From Venturia oleaginea (lineage: Eukaryota; Ascomycota; Dothideomycetes; Venturiales; Venturiaceae): a DNA stretch of 64,000 nucleotides. The translations under genes and the position numbers were made by a program. The DNA lies in the NCBI GenBank assembly GCA_013176395.1, contig JABMLP010000001.1, positions 2,475,791 to 2,539,790 of the forward strand, written 5' to 3'. A model generated the notes under the pieces. The model saw only the letters and a program-made list of their open reading frames with translations. It was not told the origin of the DNA and made no database searches. How positions within the stretch are numbered: the first letter of the stretch is position 1; each line of letters starts with the position of its first letter. Positions 22,213-32,721 of this stretch are shown in pieces.

Positions 22213-23055
22213 TTTGGAGGCCGTATTTGTACTGAAGGTGGTTTGAAGCTCGAAAGCTGCCGTTCAGCTGTGAAGGATGAAGGAAGACCTCGGTAGTGCA
22301 TTGATCGGCCATAAGGAGCAACTATTGTTTACTGTCTCCTTTTCGACGTTCCGCTCTTTGTATATCATCTTTGAGCTCATTTTTTCCACATTGCTTACCC
22401 TGCCCGGTTAATAATTGAATTTCGATGATCCTGCTACCAAGCGTGGCATTGTGCTCGCTCTAGATCGTCATACCAGGCTCTTTACGACCAGAGGGCGGCG
22501 TCTCTAATTGGTTTGCTTGTATCTTTGGCCTCCCCGCTGGCTTTACATAGAGTATTCCCAGCATTTGAGGACAGGCTTACACTGCGTGGCTTTAGGTTGT
22601 GTATTTCAACATGAAAGTTGCATCTCCGATTCCGTGTCGCAGTCACTCAGTGCCTTGGACAACAGGCCAAGTCACGAGCAGAAGTAGAGGTCATCGTCCG
22701 AGTGTCTTTGTGCAGTGTAGACGTGATGCGTGCTTAATGGGAATGCGAGTTTTGTCGACTGAATTCAAATTTCACTAGAACTAACGCCTTCACCACCAAA
22801 AGCAATATCATCACGATAGCGAGGAACCTCTTCAGCGGACTTGAGGGGCCGAAGAAGTTGGGATCCGGGTTCAACAGATTGCGAAATGAGGCTGCCGTTG
22901 AACCCCAAGCTCCGAGCACGATCAAAAAGGAGGCCTGTCGTGGAATGAAGATTTCTATCGAACAGTCATTCATTTCTCATCAACTTCATCACTTTCCATC
23001 GTCTCCTTTCCCAATCATCTCAACTCCACCCAGCATCTCCAACCCTATATCAAAC
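22213..23055. other. Divergent intergenic region
   Basis: 5' flanks of the GFA-type gene (minus) and the carrier gene (plus). No further feature. Confidence 0.45.
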
Positions 23056-24320
23056 ATGTCCCAGCAAAAACCCTCAACACCCCTCACAATCCTCGCAGGG
23101 AGCTGTGTCGGCGCCTCAGAAACAATAATAACAGTAATCCAATCCGAAAATCACCCTCCAGAGAAACCCTCCCAATACTAAGCCCGCCAGTATCCCTTCG
23201 AATTCATAAAGACATACCGCCAACTGCCCGCCTACAAAGGCATCCCCACATCCGCAATAAGCCGCAGCATCTACTCTACGACAGGTCCATCCGGATTCTA
23301 CGCCGGCTGCTCAACCCTCGTCAGTAGCAACGCAGCAAAAGCCAGCGTTCGATTTCTCACATTCGCCTCAGCGCAATGATACCTGCGAAAACCATTCGAA
23401 AAAGCCGGACTCGGATCAGCACCCTTAAACGTCATTTCCGGTCTCAGCGCCGGAGTCGCAGAAAGTATCGCCGTCGTGACACCAGGTGAATGTCTGAAAA
23501 CGCGGATGATTCAGGATGCGGCGAAAGGTGGGAAAAGGGTAGGTATGTTCACGGCGATTGGTGATGTTGTGAGATCTGAAGGTGTGTTCGCGTTGTGGAA
23601 AGGGTTGGGACCGGTTCTTTGTAAACAGGGGATGAACAGTGCGGTGAGATTTGCATGTTTTGGGAGTTTGAAGGAGCAGGTCGCGAAGAGGTGGCCTGGG
23701 AAGGAGAAGATGGTTGCGGTTACGTTGGGGATTGGTGGTCTCAGTGGGATTGCTACTGTGTACGTGTGCCTGAATTCCTTTCTTACGGATACTACTCATC
23801 GATTCGTCCCTGGAAGGTGCGCGCCATTCGCAGCTCGAAACTGGTTTTACACAATTTCTGACCCTCGATATTCCACGATGCTCAGAATGTCAAGGATGAT
23901 CGATCTTGAGCTGCAAGAGAGTCATGTAAAAGCTGGCTTCCTCATTAAATGAGCGCTGCGAGATGGATGGATGGGGATTAAGTACATGAAGATGGGGCCA
24001 GCACCGCTAATTATAATCCAGATATGCATCAATGCCCTTCGATAACCTCAAGACTCGGCTGCAAAGTACAGGTCATAACTACCGCGGTATGTTGGACTGC
24101 GCAACCACGACGTTAGGAGAAGAAGGTGCGACAGCGTTATGGAGAGGATCAACTCCAAGGCTTGCAAGGCTGATCGTAAGTTCCCAATCACCCTCCATCC
24201 TCCTCCATGCACTAATCTGTCCAGCTCTCAAGCGCTATAACTTTCACTGTGTTCGACTTCGTAGTCAGCACTATCCAGGATTTCCAATCACCCCAACTGC
24301 AGCCAGCAAGCGAGTTGTAA
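23056..24320 (+). pseudogene. Mitochondrial tricarboxylate (citrate) carrier-like gene with one in-frame stop
   Basis: Four exons: 23056-23133, 23191-23759, 24022-24175 and 24225-24320, 299 codons, the size of Ctp1-type carriers. All three mitochondrial-carrier signatures are present: YPFEFIKTYRQ (formed by splicing over intron 1), TPGECLKTRMIQD and MPFDNLKTRLQ, and the C-terminal exon gives ITFTVFDFVVSTIQ. The single defect is TGA at 23377-23379 within FLTFASAQ*YLRKPF. An apparent earlier TAA (23176-23178) lies inside intron 1, which has a good branch point (ATACTAAG). Intron 2 (23760-24021) is 262 bp, long for this genome. The stop may be a true nonsense mutation (CGA or TGG origin) or a base-call error. 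Confidence 0.75.
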
Positions 24321-24421
24321 TTCTTCATTCCGTCAACAGCGGCCTTCTTTCGGCGTCATATTTCACTTCGGGAAATCTGCTTCTGTATCAGTTCGATGTT
24401 CGGGAGCCAGGGGCTCACTTC

Positions 24422-25465
24422 TTACACGCACCGTAATATACCCACAAACGTGAGTATCCACATAGATCCTAGGAACCCAGCAATCCATTCCAGTACTCCT
24501 GCAAGCTGCCACTCCTCCCTTCTCAACGTCACCCAAAATGCCACACTAACAACAGCCCCAGCAAGTACAATTACAGTATTCGTAATACACCTGTTTTACG
24601 TTAGCATCAAATCCACCAAAAAGAGTAGCGCATGAAACGTGCCATTTCCTCAACCGCCCGGGTACCAAAACTTGATCAACCCAAACCACCATGACCAACA
24701 AAGAACAAGCTCCAATCCCCCCAAAATACGCCAACAACAAGATCTTGCGCGCCTGATGAAATCGAAAAGTGTCTAGTAGGGCCATCAACACCAAACTCAC
24801 ACTTGCCACAAAGCCCGCCAAAACGGACACCATCGACGCGATCCCGCGAATGCGAGAATGGTTTTCCGTGTACGCGTAGATTCTGAACTTATGGACATTC
24901 GATATCGTCGACAGAAGCGTTAGGGCTGTGATGCTTGCACCGACGAGGAACAGTGGTTTCAATTCGTGGGCGCCGATGTCGGATATGAAACTACGTTTTG
25001 CGTTAGCCAAACCGCTTTTCTTCCAGTTCATTTTTTATCGACTTTGGAGGCATAGTGGCTTCAGCAATTCGGTGTCCCCTCGATCTTCCATAAAATGCAA
25101 TATTGTCTTCCAAGTTGCAATTCTACTCGCTCAAAATCGATACCGATAGATTTCTGGCGATTTGAAGAAATGATATCTCCAGAGATTAATCAATATCAAT
25201 CTTCTTGCAAATGATGATACGGGTCATTAATTTTCCACTCGAGAACAATCAACCCATGAAACCACCGTGAAGGAATAACCTAAAAAGTCAAGAACGCATC
25301 CACTTACGCAACCTTCGGATTCCTCTGCCCCTCATACCTCACCCTCCCCTTCGCAACCCAAACCGACACCAAACTAACAAGCGTAACGAACCAAGTCATT
25401 GACGAAATCAAAGGCAACAGCCAAAGTCGTGATAGAAAAGGGGAGGGTGTGAGAATACCCGGCAT
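24422..25465 (-). CDS. Frag1/DRAM/Sfk1-family membrane protein
   Basis: Three exons on the minus strand: 25465-25308, 24990-24655 and 24590-24422, 220 aa. Splicing joins NPKVA to FISDIGAHELKPLFLVGA, the conserved segment of this family. Six hydrophobic spans are visible: LWLLPLISSMTWFVTLVSL, LFLVGASITALTLLSTIS, SMVSVLAGFVASVSLVLMAL, LLLAYFGGIGACSLLVMVV, TVIVLAGAVVSVAFWVTL and the AGVLEWIAGFLGSMWIL tail. Yeast Sfk1 is a plasma membrane protein tied to PI4P and phospholipid asymmetry. The first intron is long (317 bp). The second uses a weak GTTGAG donor chosen because it alone keeps the frame. Convergent with the carrier gene, 101 bp apart. Confidence 0.65.
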
Positions 25466-26235
25466 TTTGATTGAGTCGTCTGGACCACCTTCAATAATAG
25501 GAGCTAGGGGCTTATCAGGCTGAAGAAAGGAAGCTGGGATGGCTGGTTGTGGGGAGAATAGGCAATAAGCGGTTTATCGCGAGTCGTCTGCGCCCCGCTG
25601 AATAATTGAGATGGGGGTGCAAGTCGTATGTATGTTGAAATGGTGTGATTGAGCAAGTGTTTCGAGTCGGGGTTGAGATGTTGAGGACGTTATGATGACG
25701 CAGAGTCATGTGATGGACGATATTCGCCACTTCGTTCTGGTATCCCCTTTTCTTTGACGACCATAGCGGTGGCTTAATTAATTGTTGTGGAATCGATCCA
25801 CTTTTCAAACGTATCCGGGATCATAATAATGTATAATCTATCTTGAAGTTATAGTCCATGGCAGAGACGACTTTTCAATCTTTAACGAGAAGCTCTTGTA
25901 ATGGAAGTACAGAAACAGCTTTAGAATTCGCTCTGCCGGCCTGGATCAAATATTTGCAGCAATGCTTGGTCTACTAGTAGGGTAACGCACAGGAGGGCTG
26001 TAGCGTGATAACAGTTCCAGACCAATCATCGACATGAGGTTGTTAGGGGGATTAAAGGAATACAAAATGGACTCCTGAAGCCGCTCCTGTGAAGTGTTGA
26101 GTTACTAGAGGAGGAATCAGAAGCTCCTCACTAGCACAGTGAGACAGTCCCGATTTTAAATTTGCTCGCAAACCAGGTGAGATGAAAAGTGCTAGAGATT
26201 TGGTGACACCGAAATTAAAGCTCAGCACAACATTA
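25466..26235. other. Intergenic, nothing recognised
   Basis: 5' flank of the Sfk1-like gene and 3' flank of the NmrA relic. Short frames only. Confidence 0.4.
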
Positions 26236-27250
26236 TCAATTCTTAAGCGGAAAGCCACCCTCCTTCTCCAACCACATTCCAAGACCAAGCAATCCTGGAT
26301 GTATCTTCTTCAGTTCGGCAATATCAGCACCGTAACCATCCGTATAAAACCACTCAAACATCATCTTCACCTGCTTGGCGCCCCAAAGAATCCCCGGGTC
26401 CAAGGATCCAAAAGTGGTAGGAACATCATTCCCAGTCTTCTCATTGAAGATCTCATTCGCTTGTTCAAATATGATCTCTGCATCTGCGAGGCTCAAAGCT
26501 TTTCCATTGAATTTCTCTGGATCATCAAAAGCTTTGGCGGCGAAGACACCTATATCCGAAACAGCGATGAGATGAAGTGGCTTTTCCTGGAGGGCAACGC
26601 GAAACATATTTGCGAACAACTCCCCCCCCGATATTGTTTGTGAATTTATTCAGGAAGGCCGTTGGGCGGGGGATCGTCCAAGACATGATTTCACCGTTTT
26701 TGCCCGCTTTGTCGAGAAGATGGAGTTCGATGTTATGTTTGAAGATGAAGTAGGGAATTGGAGCAGGGTTTGTGATTGATTTTGAACCGCCTCGATCAAC
26801 GCTGGTGTAGATGAAATGCTTCACTTTTTGAGCGATGGAGATGTTATCAGGGATTTGCCTTGGGCTTCTTCTGTTGCTACTGGTGCGCCTCTGCCCATTG
26901 GGACGTCGTCTCCACGTTAGAAATGCGAACTGTGATTTTCAAAAGACGAGAGGATGCAGTCATAAACGTAGCTCTCGGGATTGTGTCTCACCTGCACACT
27001 AAAGACTCCCCAGATTGGTGCTGCGACAATCTTCGCGGCTTCTTGGAATGTAGCCTCTACATCATTCAGGTCGCCTTGCAGAATTTTCACACCTCGTTTA
27101 ACCAGCTTCTTAGGGGCGGAATCTCGGTATCTCGAGTTATACCTAGGATCGTGAAGTCTGTGGAAGGTGATGAAGCAAGGAGAGCGTCGATGACAGCACT
27201 TCCTTGCTTGCCTGTCGCACCTATTACAAGGATAGGCCTAGATATGGAGA
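26236..27250 (-). pseudogene. NmrA-like NAD(P)-binding protein, frameshifted
   Basis: The parts of an NmrA/isoflavone-reductase-like Rossmann protein can be followed down the minus strand: RPILVIGATGKQGSAVID (GxxGxxG nucleotide site), then KKLVKRGVKILQGDLNDVEA, PIWGVFSVQ, VKHFIYTSVDRGG, SWTIPRPTAFLNKF, and finally LIAVSDIGVFAAKAF to the stop at 26236. They lie in different frames: I count three single-base shifts, near 27140 (C run), near 26857 and in a run of eight C at 26622-26629. All are one-base changes, two in homopolymers, so sequencing error is as possible as real decay. One normal intron (donor GTGAGA at 26991) separates the first two blocks. NmrA-type proteins sense NADP redox state in nitrogen regulation, but this paralogue's role is unknown. 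Confidence 0.65.
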
Positions 27251-27810
27251 GAAATAGAGCTGAATATCTTTCAAAGTGGATGAATGTGAAGATGAACCTA
27301 GAGGAGAAAGGAAACCGTTGAGGAGCAGGCAGTCAGTACCGCTCATAGTCGAAGTGGCTGCAGCTGCAGGCGGGGAAGCATTGTCCCGATTTGAGCGCTT
27401 CCTGATCAATCGGATCATTCCAAGATTTCTGATGTAGAGATAGAATTAAGTCTGAAATGTCCTTTTGCTCCTGCGATGTATGACTCATTTCCTCTCCGCC
27501 AACGACCTTGTGGCGGCAGCTGTCGCTACTAGTGAGAAGGCAGACTGAGTAAGACTGGGCTCCGCGAGTACCGTACCTGACGCGCCTATTTGACACTACG
27601 GGAGAATATCTCAGACGTCTAGAATCAACGAGTTTCTTCTGTTGATAAATCGGATCTTGAGTAGTATTAACCGTGAGTGACCTGAATAATATCCCTTGGT
27701 CGCTTTGAGCACCAAGCTTCGCGCACGGACATCCACTTAGAAATCCATTATCTACGACGGCGACATCTAGCAAATTCCCCACCACAACACAATATACTAT
27801 AAACGACGAA
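27251..27810. other. Intergenic, promoter side of eIF3g
   Basis: No gene supported. The minus-strand frame here overlaps the eIF3g start region and has no motif. Confidence 0.45.
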
Positions 27811-28744
27811 ATGGCATCAACAGAACCGTATGTCTCTCCCGTCTCTGATATCAAATATCTCGTATGCTGACACCCGCCACAGGCCAAAGACGACGCGAGA
27901 CTGGGCCGACGACGATGAAGGCGAGGAGGCCGTGGCCCTGCCCAAGGACACCATCACCAAGAACAAAGATGGAACCGAGACTATAGTCACATACCACATT
28001 AACGAAAAAGGCCAAAAGATCAAGACCACTCGCAGAATACGAAAGACCACCATCCGCACAACCGTTAACCCCAGAGTGGCCGAGCGCAAGCAATGGGCAA
28101 AATTCGGTGAGGAGAAGGGAAAGCCAGCCGGGCCGCAAACAGACACCACAAGCATTGCCGAGAACATCGTATTCAAGCCACAGGTTAACTGGAAGTCGAA
28201 TCAAACACAAGAGAAGGATCCGATGGAGATGAAGAAGGCGACGCTCAAGGACACCAAGATTAAGTGCCGAATTTGTGCCGGAGAACATTGGACTTCAAAA
28301 TGTCCGTTCAAGGATACCATGGCACCCGAGGGCGAGGCAGGAGCCGGAAACCCCTTGGACGACGAAGGCGGACCTGGTGGACTGGCACCTGGAGGCTCAA
28401 CAGACGCAAAGGGCAGCTACGTGCCACCACATTTGCGTGGCAAGGCCACCACGGGCGAGAGAATGGGTGGTGGAGGAAAATACGAGCGAGACGATCTGGC
28501 CACTCTGCGAGTTACCAACGTGAGCGAGTATGCTGATGAAGGAGAGTTGAGGGATATGTTCTCGAGGTTTGGACATGTCACGAGAGTGTTCTTGGCCAAG
28601 GACAGGGAGACGCAGAGAGCAAAGGGTTTCGCATTCGTCAGTTTTGCAGACCGTGGAGACGCTGCTATTGCAGCGAGCAAGATGGAGGGATACGGATACA
28701 ACAACTTGATCCTGAGGGTTGAGTTCGCGAAGAAAGCAACTTAG
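27811..28744 (+). CDS. tif35: Translation initiation factor eIF3 subunit G
   Basis: Two exons, 27811-27827 and 27883-28744, intron 55 bp (GTATGT...CCACAG), 292 aa, normal for fungal eIF3g. RNA-binding subunit of eIF3, needed for scanning and reinitiation in the cytoplasm. N-terminal eIF3G domain ([18 protein letters not shown], then [15 protein letters not shown]). A zinc-binding [13 protein letters not shown] (C-x2-C-x3-H-x4-C) sits mid-protein, followed by the GSYVPPHLR motif and a C-terminal RRM with RNP2 LRVTNV and RNP1 KGFAFVSF. The 17-bp first exon encodes MASTEP. All expected motifs are present. Confidence 0.95.
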
Positions 28745-29278
28745 GTGATGATAGCTGGAGTTCCGGGTCTGTTGATATGTGGACACCACGACTCGTAGAC
28801 TTGAGCGATGCAATGAAATCTTGCTATGGTGTCTTTTACGAAATACGAACCCGGAATGCCATACAAGATAGTGGCATTTCTATAAACAACCAAGACTCAA
28901 GACTTTGATGACAACGAACAACCCCGGGTGATATCTTATCATGCTCACACATTTCGCAAACTTTGGATAGCTTATCATGCCCGGCTCTATATCAAGATCC
29001 TCCATCGCCAGGGTATAAAAAAGGTCGTAAGCACAGACGCGAGGCAGCCCTGCGCCACATCCATAGATCAACTCCTGCGTCCAACGGTCCAACCGCCCTT
29101 TAGCTTCGAAAGAAAATGCGTCTCCAAAGATACACGATGATTATGCCCTCTTAATACTCTCTCCTGTGCCTCCACATATCTTCGATTGCCCTCCAAAACG
29201 CTCTGCGACGCCGGCGCATCTTCCATCCTCGAGTCCTCCTCCTTTCTGCCTATTCCCAGCTCTCCGCCAGCTCTCACG
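28745..29278. other. Intergenic between eIF3g and Akr1
   Basis: 3' flank of eIF3g and 5' region of the Akr1 gene. Nothing further was seen. Confidence 0.5.
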
Positions 29279-31736
29279 ATGTCCTCGACCCCGTCTCGTC
29301 CCAATGGGACCACGAAAGAAACCGCTTCAAAACCGAACGGTCATGAACTACAGGATTTAGACTCTAAACCTTTCCTACCGATTGAGGAGGATATAATGCA
29401 ACTGGCCAGACTTGGAGAAATCGGAGCGATACAAAAGTTATTTGACAGAGGGTTTTGTGATGCAAAGTATGCTGATGAGCAAGGAATAACGCCATTACAT
29501 GTAGGTGCTGTCTTTCTTGGGGTTGTATGGAGGGGAGGAGGGATATTGAGATACTCCCCAGGCAGGCTGCTGAGTGAGGCTGGGGGAATCTTGACATGCA
29601 AGATCAGCTTGCAATCTCGGTGGTAACAGAACATTGGCTAATATTTGTTGAATCCAGTGGGCAGCAATAAACAACCATTACGCTCTCTGTCATTTCCTCA
29701 TTCAAGCCGGCGCAAACATAAATGCCAAAGGAGGAGATGCTGTTGCGACACCAGTTCTTTGGGCTGCAAAGAAATGCCACTACTACATCGTAAACCTCCT
29801 TTTACAAAACGGCGCCGATCCTCTCCTCACAGACGACCAAGGATTCAATCTCCTTCATTCCGCCGCGCTCGACGGGAACGTCTTCCAAATCGCCCTCCTG
29901 TTACACCAGGATATACCCGTGGATATCCAAGACGCGCAAGGACACACGAGTCTGATGTGGGCAGCTTACAAAGGCTATGGAGCAGTCATAGATCTATTGC
30001 TACAGTGGGGTGCGAATGTGTACGCAAGAGACGAGCAAGGATTTACTGCCCTACATTGGTCCCTTGTGAAAGGCGCTCAACATCCAATCTACAAACTCGT
30101 CGAATATGGCTCCGATCGCTTTGCCGAAACAAACGATGGCAAAACACCCTCCACAGTCGCGGCAGAAATGAAATCATCACGGCAATGGCGGATGGCATTA
30201 TGGGAATGCGGCTACGACTATGATGGCAATCCGAGGAATTTCCCCCTTTCAAGTATCATCAAAGAGAAAAGGACATTTTACAACCGGGCGTTCTTTTTAT
30301 GGCCGTTCCTGGTGGGATTTTGCTTCATCTATATTTTAAGCCATTTTGCGATATATGTTGCTGTGCCTGCAGCGTTTTTGACAGTGTATCTGCTGCAGGT
30401 TGGCATAGTGTGGACCTTAAGATGGGCGCCGACAGATATGAAGACGGCGCAAAAGACTGTGCGTATCCCCATGTCAATCTTGTTGCGATGGAATGCTGAC
30501 CTTGAAACAGCCGTATCTAGCAGGTGTCTTTGCAGGCACGCTGTTCTGGGTTGGAGCGAGGTGGGTGACGAAGATATTACCTGGTGAGTTGTTTTATTCG
30601 TTTGCATCGAGTCATCTACTGACAAATTTCAGCCTCATTCTCTAACCACCCATTCCTCAATATCTTTTTCTTCATTTTCTACAGTCTCTGCGGCTACTTT
30701 TACATCAAAGCCATGACGGAAGACCCCGGTTTTGTTCCCAAAGCTGGTGGCCGACATGGCCAGAAAACTGTCATCGATGAGCTGCTCGAGCTTCGCAAGT
30801 TCGACGAGGCCAATTTCTGCGTGACGTGCATGGTGAGAAGGCCGCTGAGAAGCAAGCATTGTAAGAGATGCAACCGATGTGTGGCGAAGCAAGATCAGTG
30901 AGTGTGGTACAGACAGACGTCACAACGAACAGCGAGCTAATCCATGTCATAGTCATTGTCCGTGGGTTGACAACTGCGTAGCCATTAACAACCATCGCCA
31001 TTTCTTCTTCTACGTCGCTTGTCTTGAGATCGGAATCATGCTCTGGGACTGGCTGTTCCTTTACTATCTCGAAGAAATACCCCACCCACCATCAGCAACT
31101 GACTGCAACATCCTCTCGGCAGAATTTTGCTCGACTCTGAACTCGGACCCTTTTTCCATCGTTCTGACTCTGTGGGCATCGCTGCAATTAGTATGGGTAT
31201 CCATGCTTCTCATCGTCCAACTTGTACAAATAACTCGGGGCTTGACGACGTACGAGGCCATGACGGCTCACCAACATGCAGGCCACTCCCATGGCATCCA
31301 AGCCGGTTCACAAGCCCTCCAAACTTTCGTAGCCACCGGGTCCACATCAATAGAACAATCACAGCTCAGCGCTGGAGATCGCGGACCCGATCCTGCTGCC
31401 ACACCTATGGCAAGACGGAAACCAGACGGCTGTCTCAAACCCTGGTTGAGAATGTTTGGAGTGGACACGTTCCTTGCCACTGCGAGTACGACGGGGGAAG
31501 GGGCAAGGAGGGTGAAGAAAAATACTTTTTCGAGAGGTTGGACACAGAATTTTAGGGATTTCTTCTGTGATCCTGTGCCTGTTTTTGGGAGTAGGGCCCA
31601 TGGGGAGGCGTTGCTGGGTGGACAGAGGGTGGATTATACTAGTATGTATGATGTGCCGACTGGTGTTGGGTTGTCGAGGAGGAGGGCTGGGGGGATGGAG
31701 TATGCGGCTGTTGCTGGGGGGGAAGACGATGTGTAA
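29279..31736 (+). CDS. akr1: Akr1-type palmitoyltransferase (ankyrin repeats plus DHHC)
   Basis: Five exons: 29279-29500, 29658-30458, 30511-30583, 30633-30897 and 30953-31736, 714 aa, matching fungal Akr1. Attaches palmitate to cytosolic proteins at Golgi and endosome membranes. Six ankyrin-type repeats occupy about residues 40-260 (for example [20 protein letters not shown] across intron 1 and [20 protein letters not shown]). Then come two membrane spans, a luminal turn, two more spans, and the cysteine-rich DHHC domain [19 protein letters not shown], whose first His codon is completed across intron 4. Further spans and a long Ser/Gly-rich tail follow. Introns 2-4 are 49-55 bp; intron 1 is 157 bp. 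The start at 29279 is the first ATG in a suitable context. Confidence 0.94.
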
Positions 31737-32281
31737 TGAATTTCGGTTTGGTTCGAGGTGTAACTCCTATATGAGATTGTGTTGATGATGGATGGATATT
31801 TTCTGGTCTGGCCATGGGATGATAGCGATGTTTACGTGTAGCGTTTATGCCTTGCGATTCGTTTCCATATAAATACATAATTTGAGAGGTATCTGACTCG
31901 AGACAATCTTATTGCGATTGGGAAATATCCTTGCTGCGCTGAGAGGCCGCGGATCTCTCCATTGCGGCGGTGGTGATCATTCGTCTTCGTCTCAGCAACA
32001 ATGGCTCCATCAAAATCATCGAAACAATAACTTCTATGATGGACTTTTACTACCATGATGCTGAATTCATTGTCAAAACCAAGTCTAATCCGCGTCGCAT
32101 TTAGTCTTCCCAGATAAAGTTCGAAGGGTTCGAACTTCGAGATCGACAGGAAGCTCGCAAGTTGAAAGTATGGCTTTACAAAGTATCCACTGTCACGGTG
32201 GAGTACTACCTAACATAGTTATAGGCAACGAGAGGCTGGAAGGTTCAAGGTGCCTTCTTTTCGCGTCGCTGAGACATCTAG
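31737..32281. other. Intergenic edge of the transposon island
   Basis: No gene. A possible repeat starts at 32191 (TGTCACGGTGGAG), resembling the ends of the TG...CA elements below, but its other end was not found. Confidence 0.4.
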
Positions 32282-32454
32282 TGTGACGGCACGGCATATC
32301 CATACGAAGGCACAAGGCACTTCAGAACATGTCACCGAATTACACTTAGGATCTAAGGTAGAGGGGTAAGAGTTTCGTAAGGAAACTCCGACTAAGTAGA
32401 GAAAGTGCACGAGCCATGGCACGTGATTAGAAGGTCACGTGCCGTGCCGTCACA
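32282..32454. mobile_element. Short TG...CA element (solo LTR or TRIM-like) with 5-bp target duplication
   Basis: 173 bp, starts TGTGACGGCACGGC and ends with the exact complement GCCGTGCCGTCACA. Flanked by TCTAG on both sides (32277-32281 and 32455-32459). TG...CA ends and a 5-bp duplication fit a very small LTR. Its last 50 bases resemble the end of the element at 33763-33953 (gagccatg block and cgtgccgtcaca). Confidence 0.7.
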
Positions 32455-32721
32455 TCTAGGGCATGGTGGAGCTTGGTTTTGGTGGTCGATGATTGATACA
32501 CCATTCTCATATATTCGATGTCTTTGCTGGGCTTGGAGACAGCTGTATGTTTCTTGTGTTTGGGATATATTTTCATACGTCTCCTTTCTTACATCTTGGA
32601 GTACTGTAAGTGTTTACCCTTCCTGTATCCTTATAATCTAGATAAATACAAATTTTTATGATGTCAGATCATCCAACCGGTCCAAATTTGCCAAGACCCC
32701 AACTACTCTTCTTATTCTACT

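Noticed and set aside
23134..23190. Apparent TAA stop early in the citrate carrier gene
   Set aside because: It lies in a 57-bp intron with GTAATC donor and ATACTAAG branch; splicing restores the conserved ITYPFEF motif.
25515..25808. 97-codon minus-strand frame
   Set aside because: No motif and composition like non-coding sequence around it.
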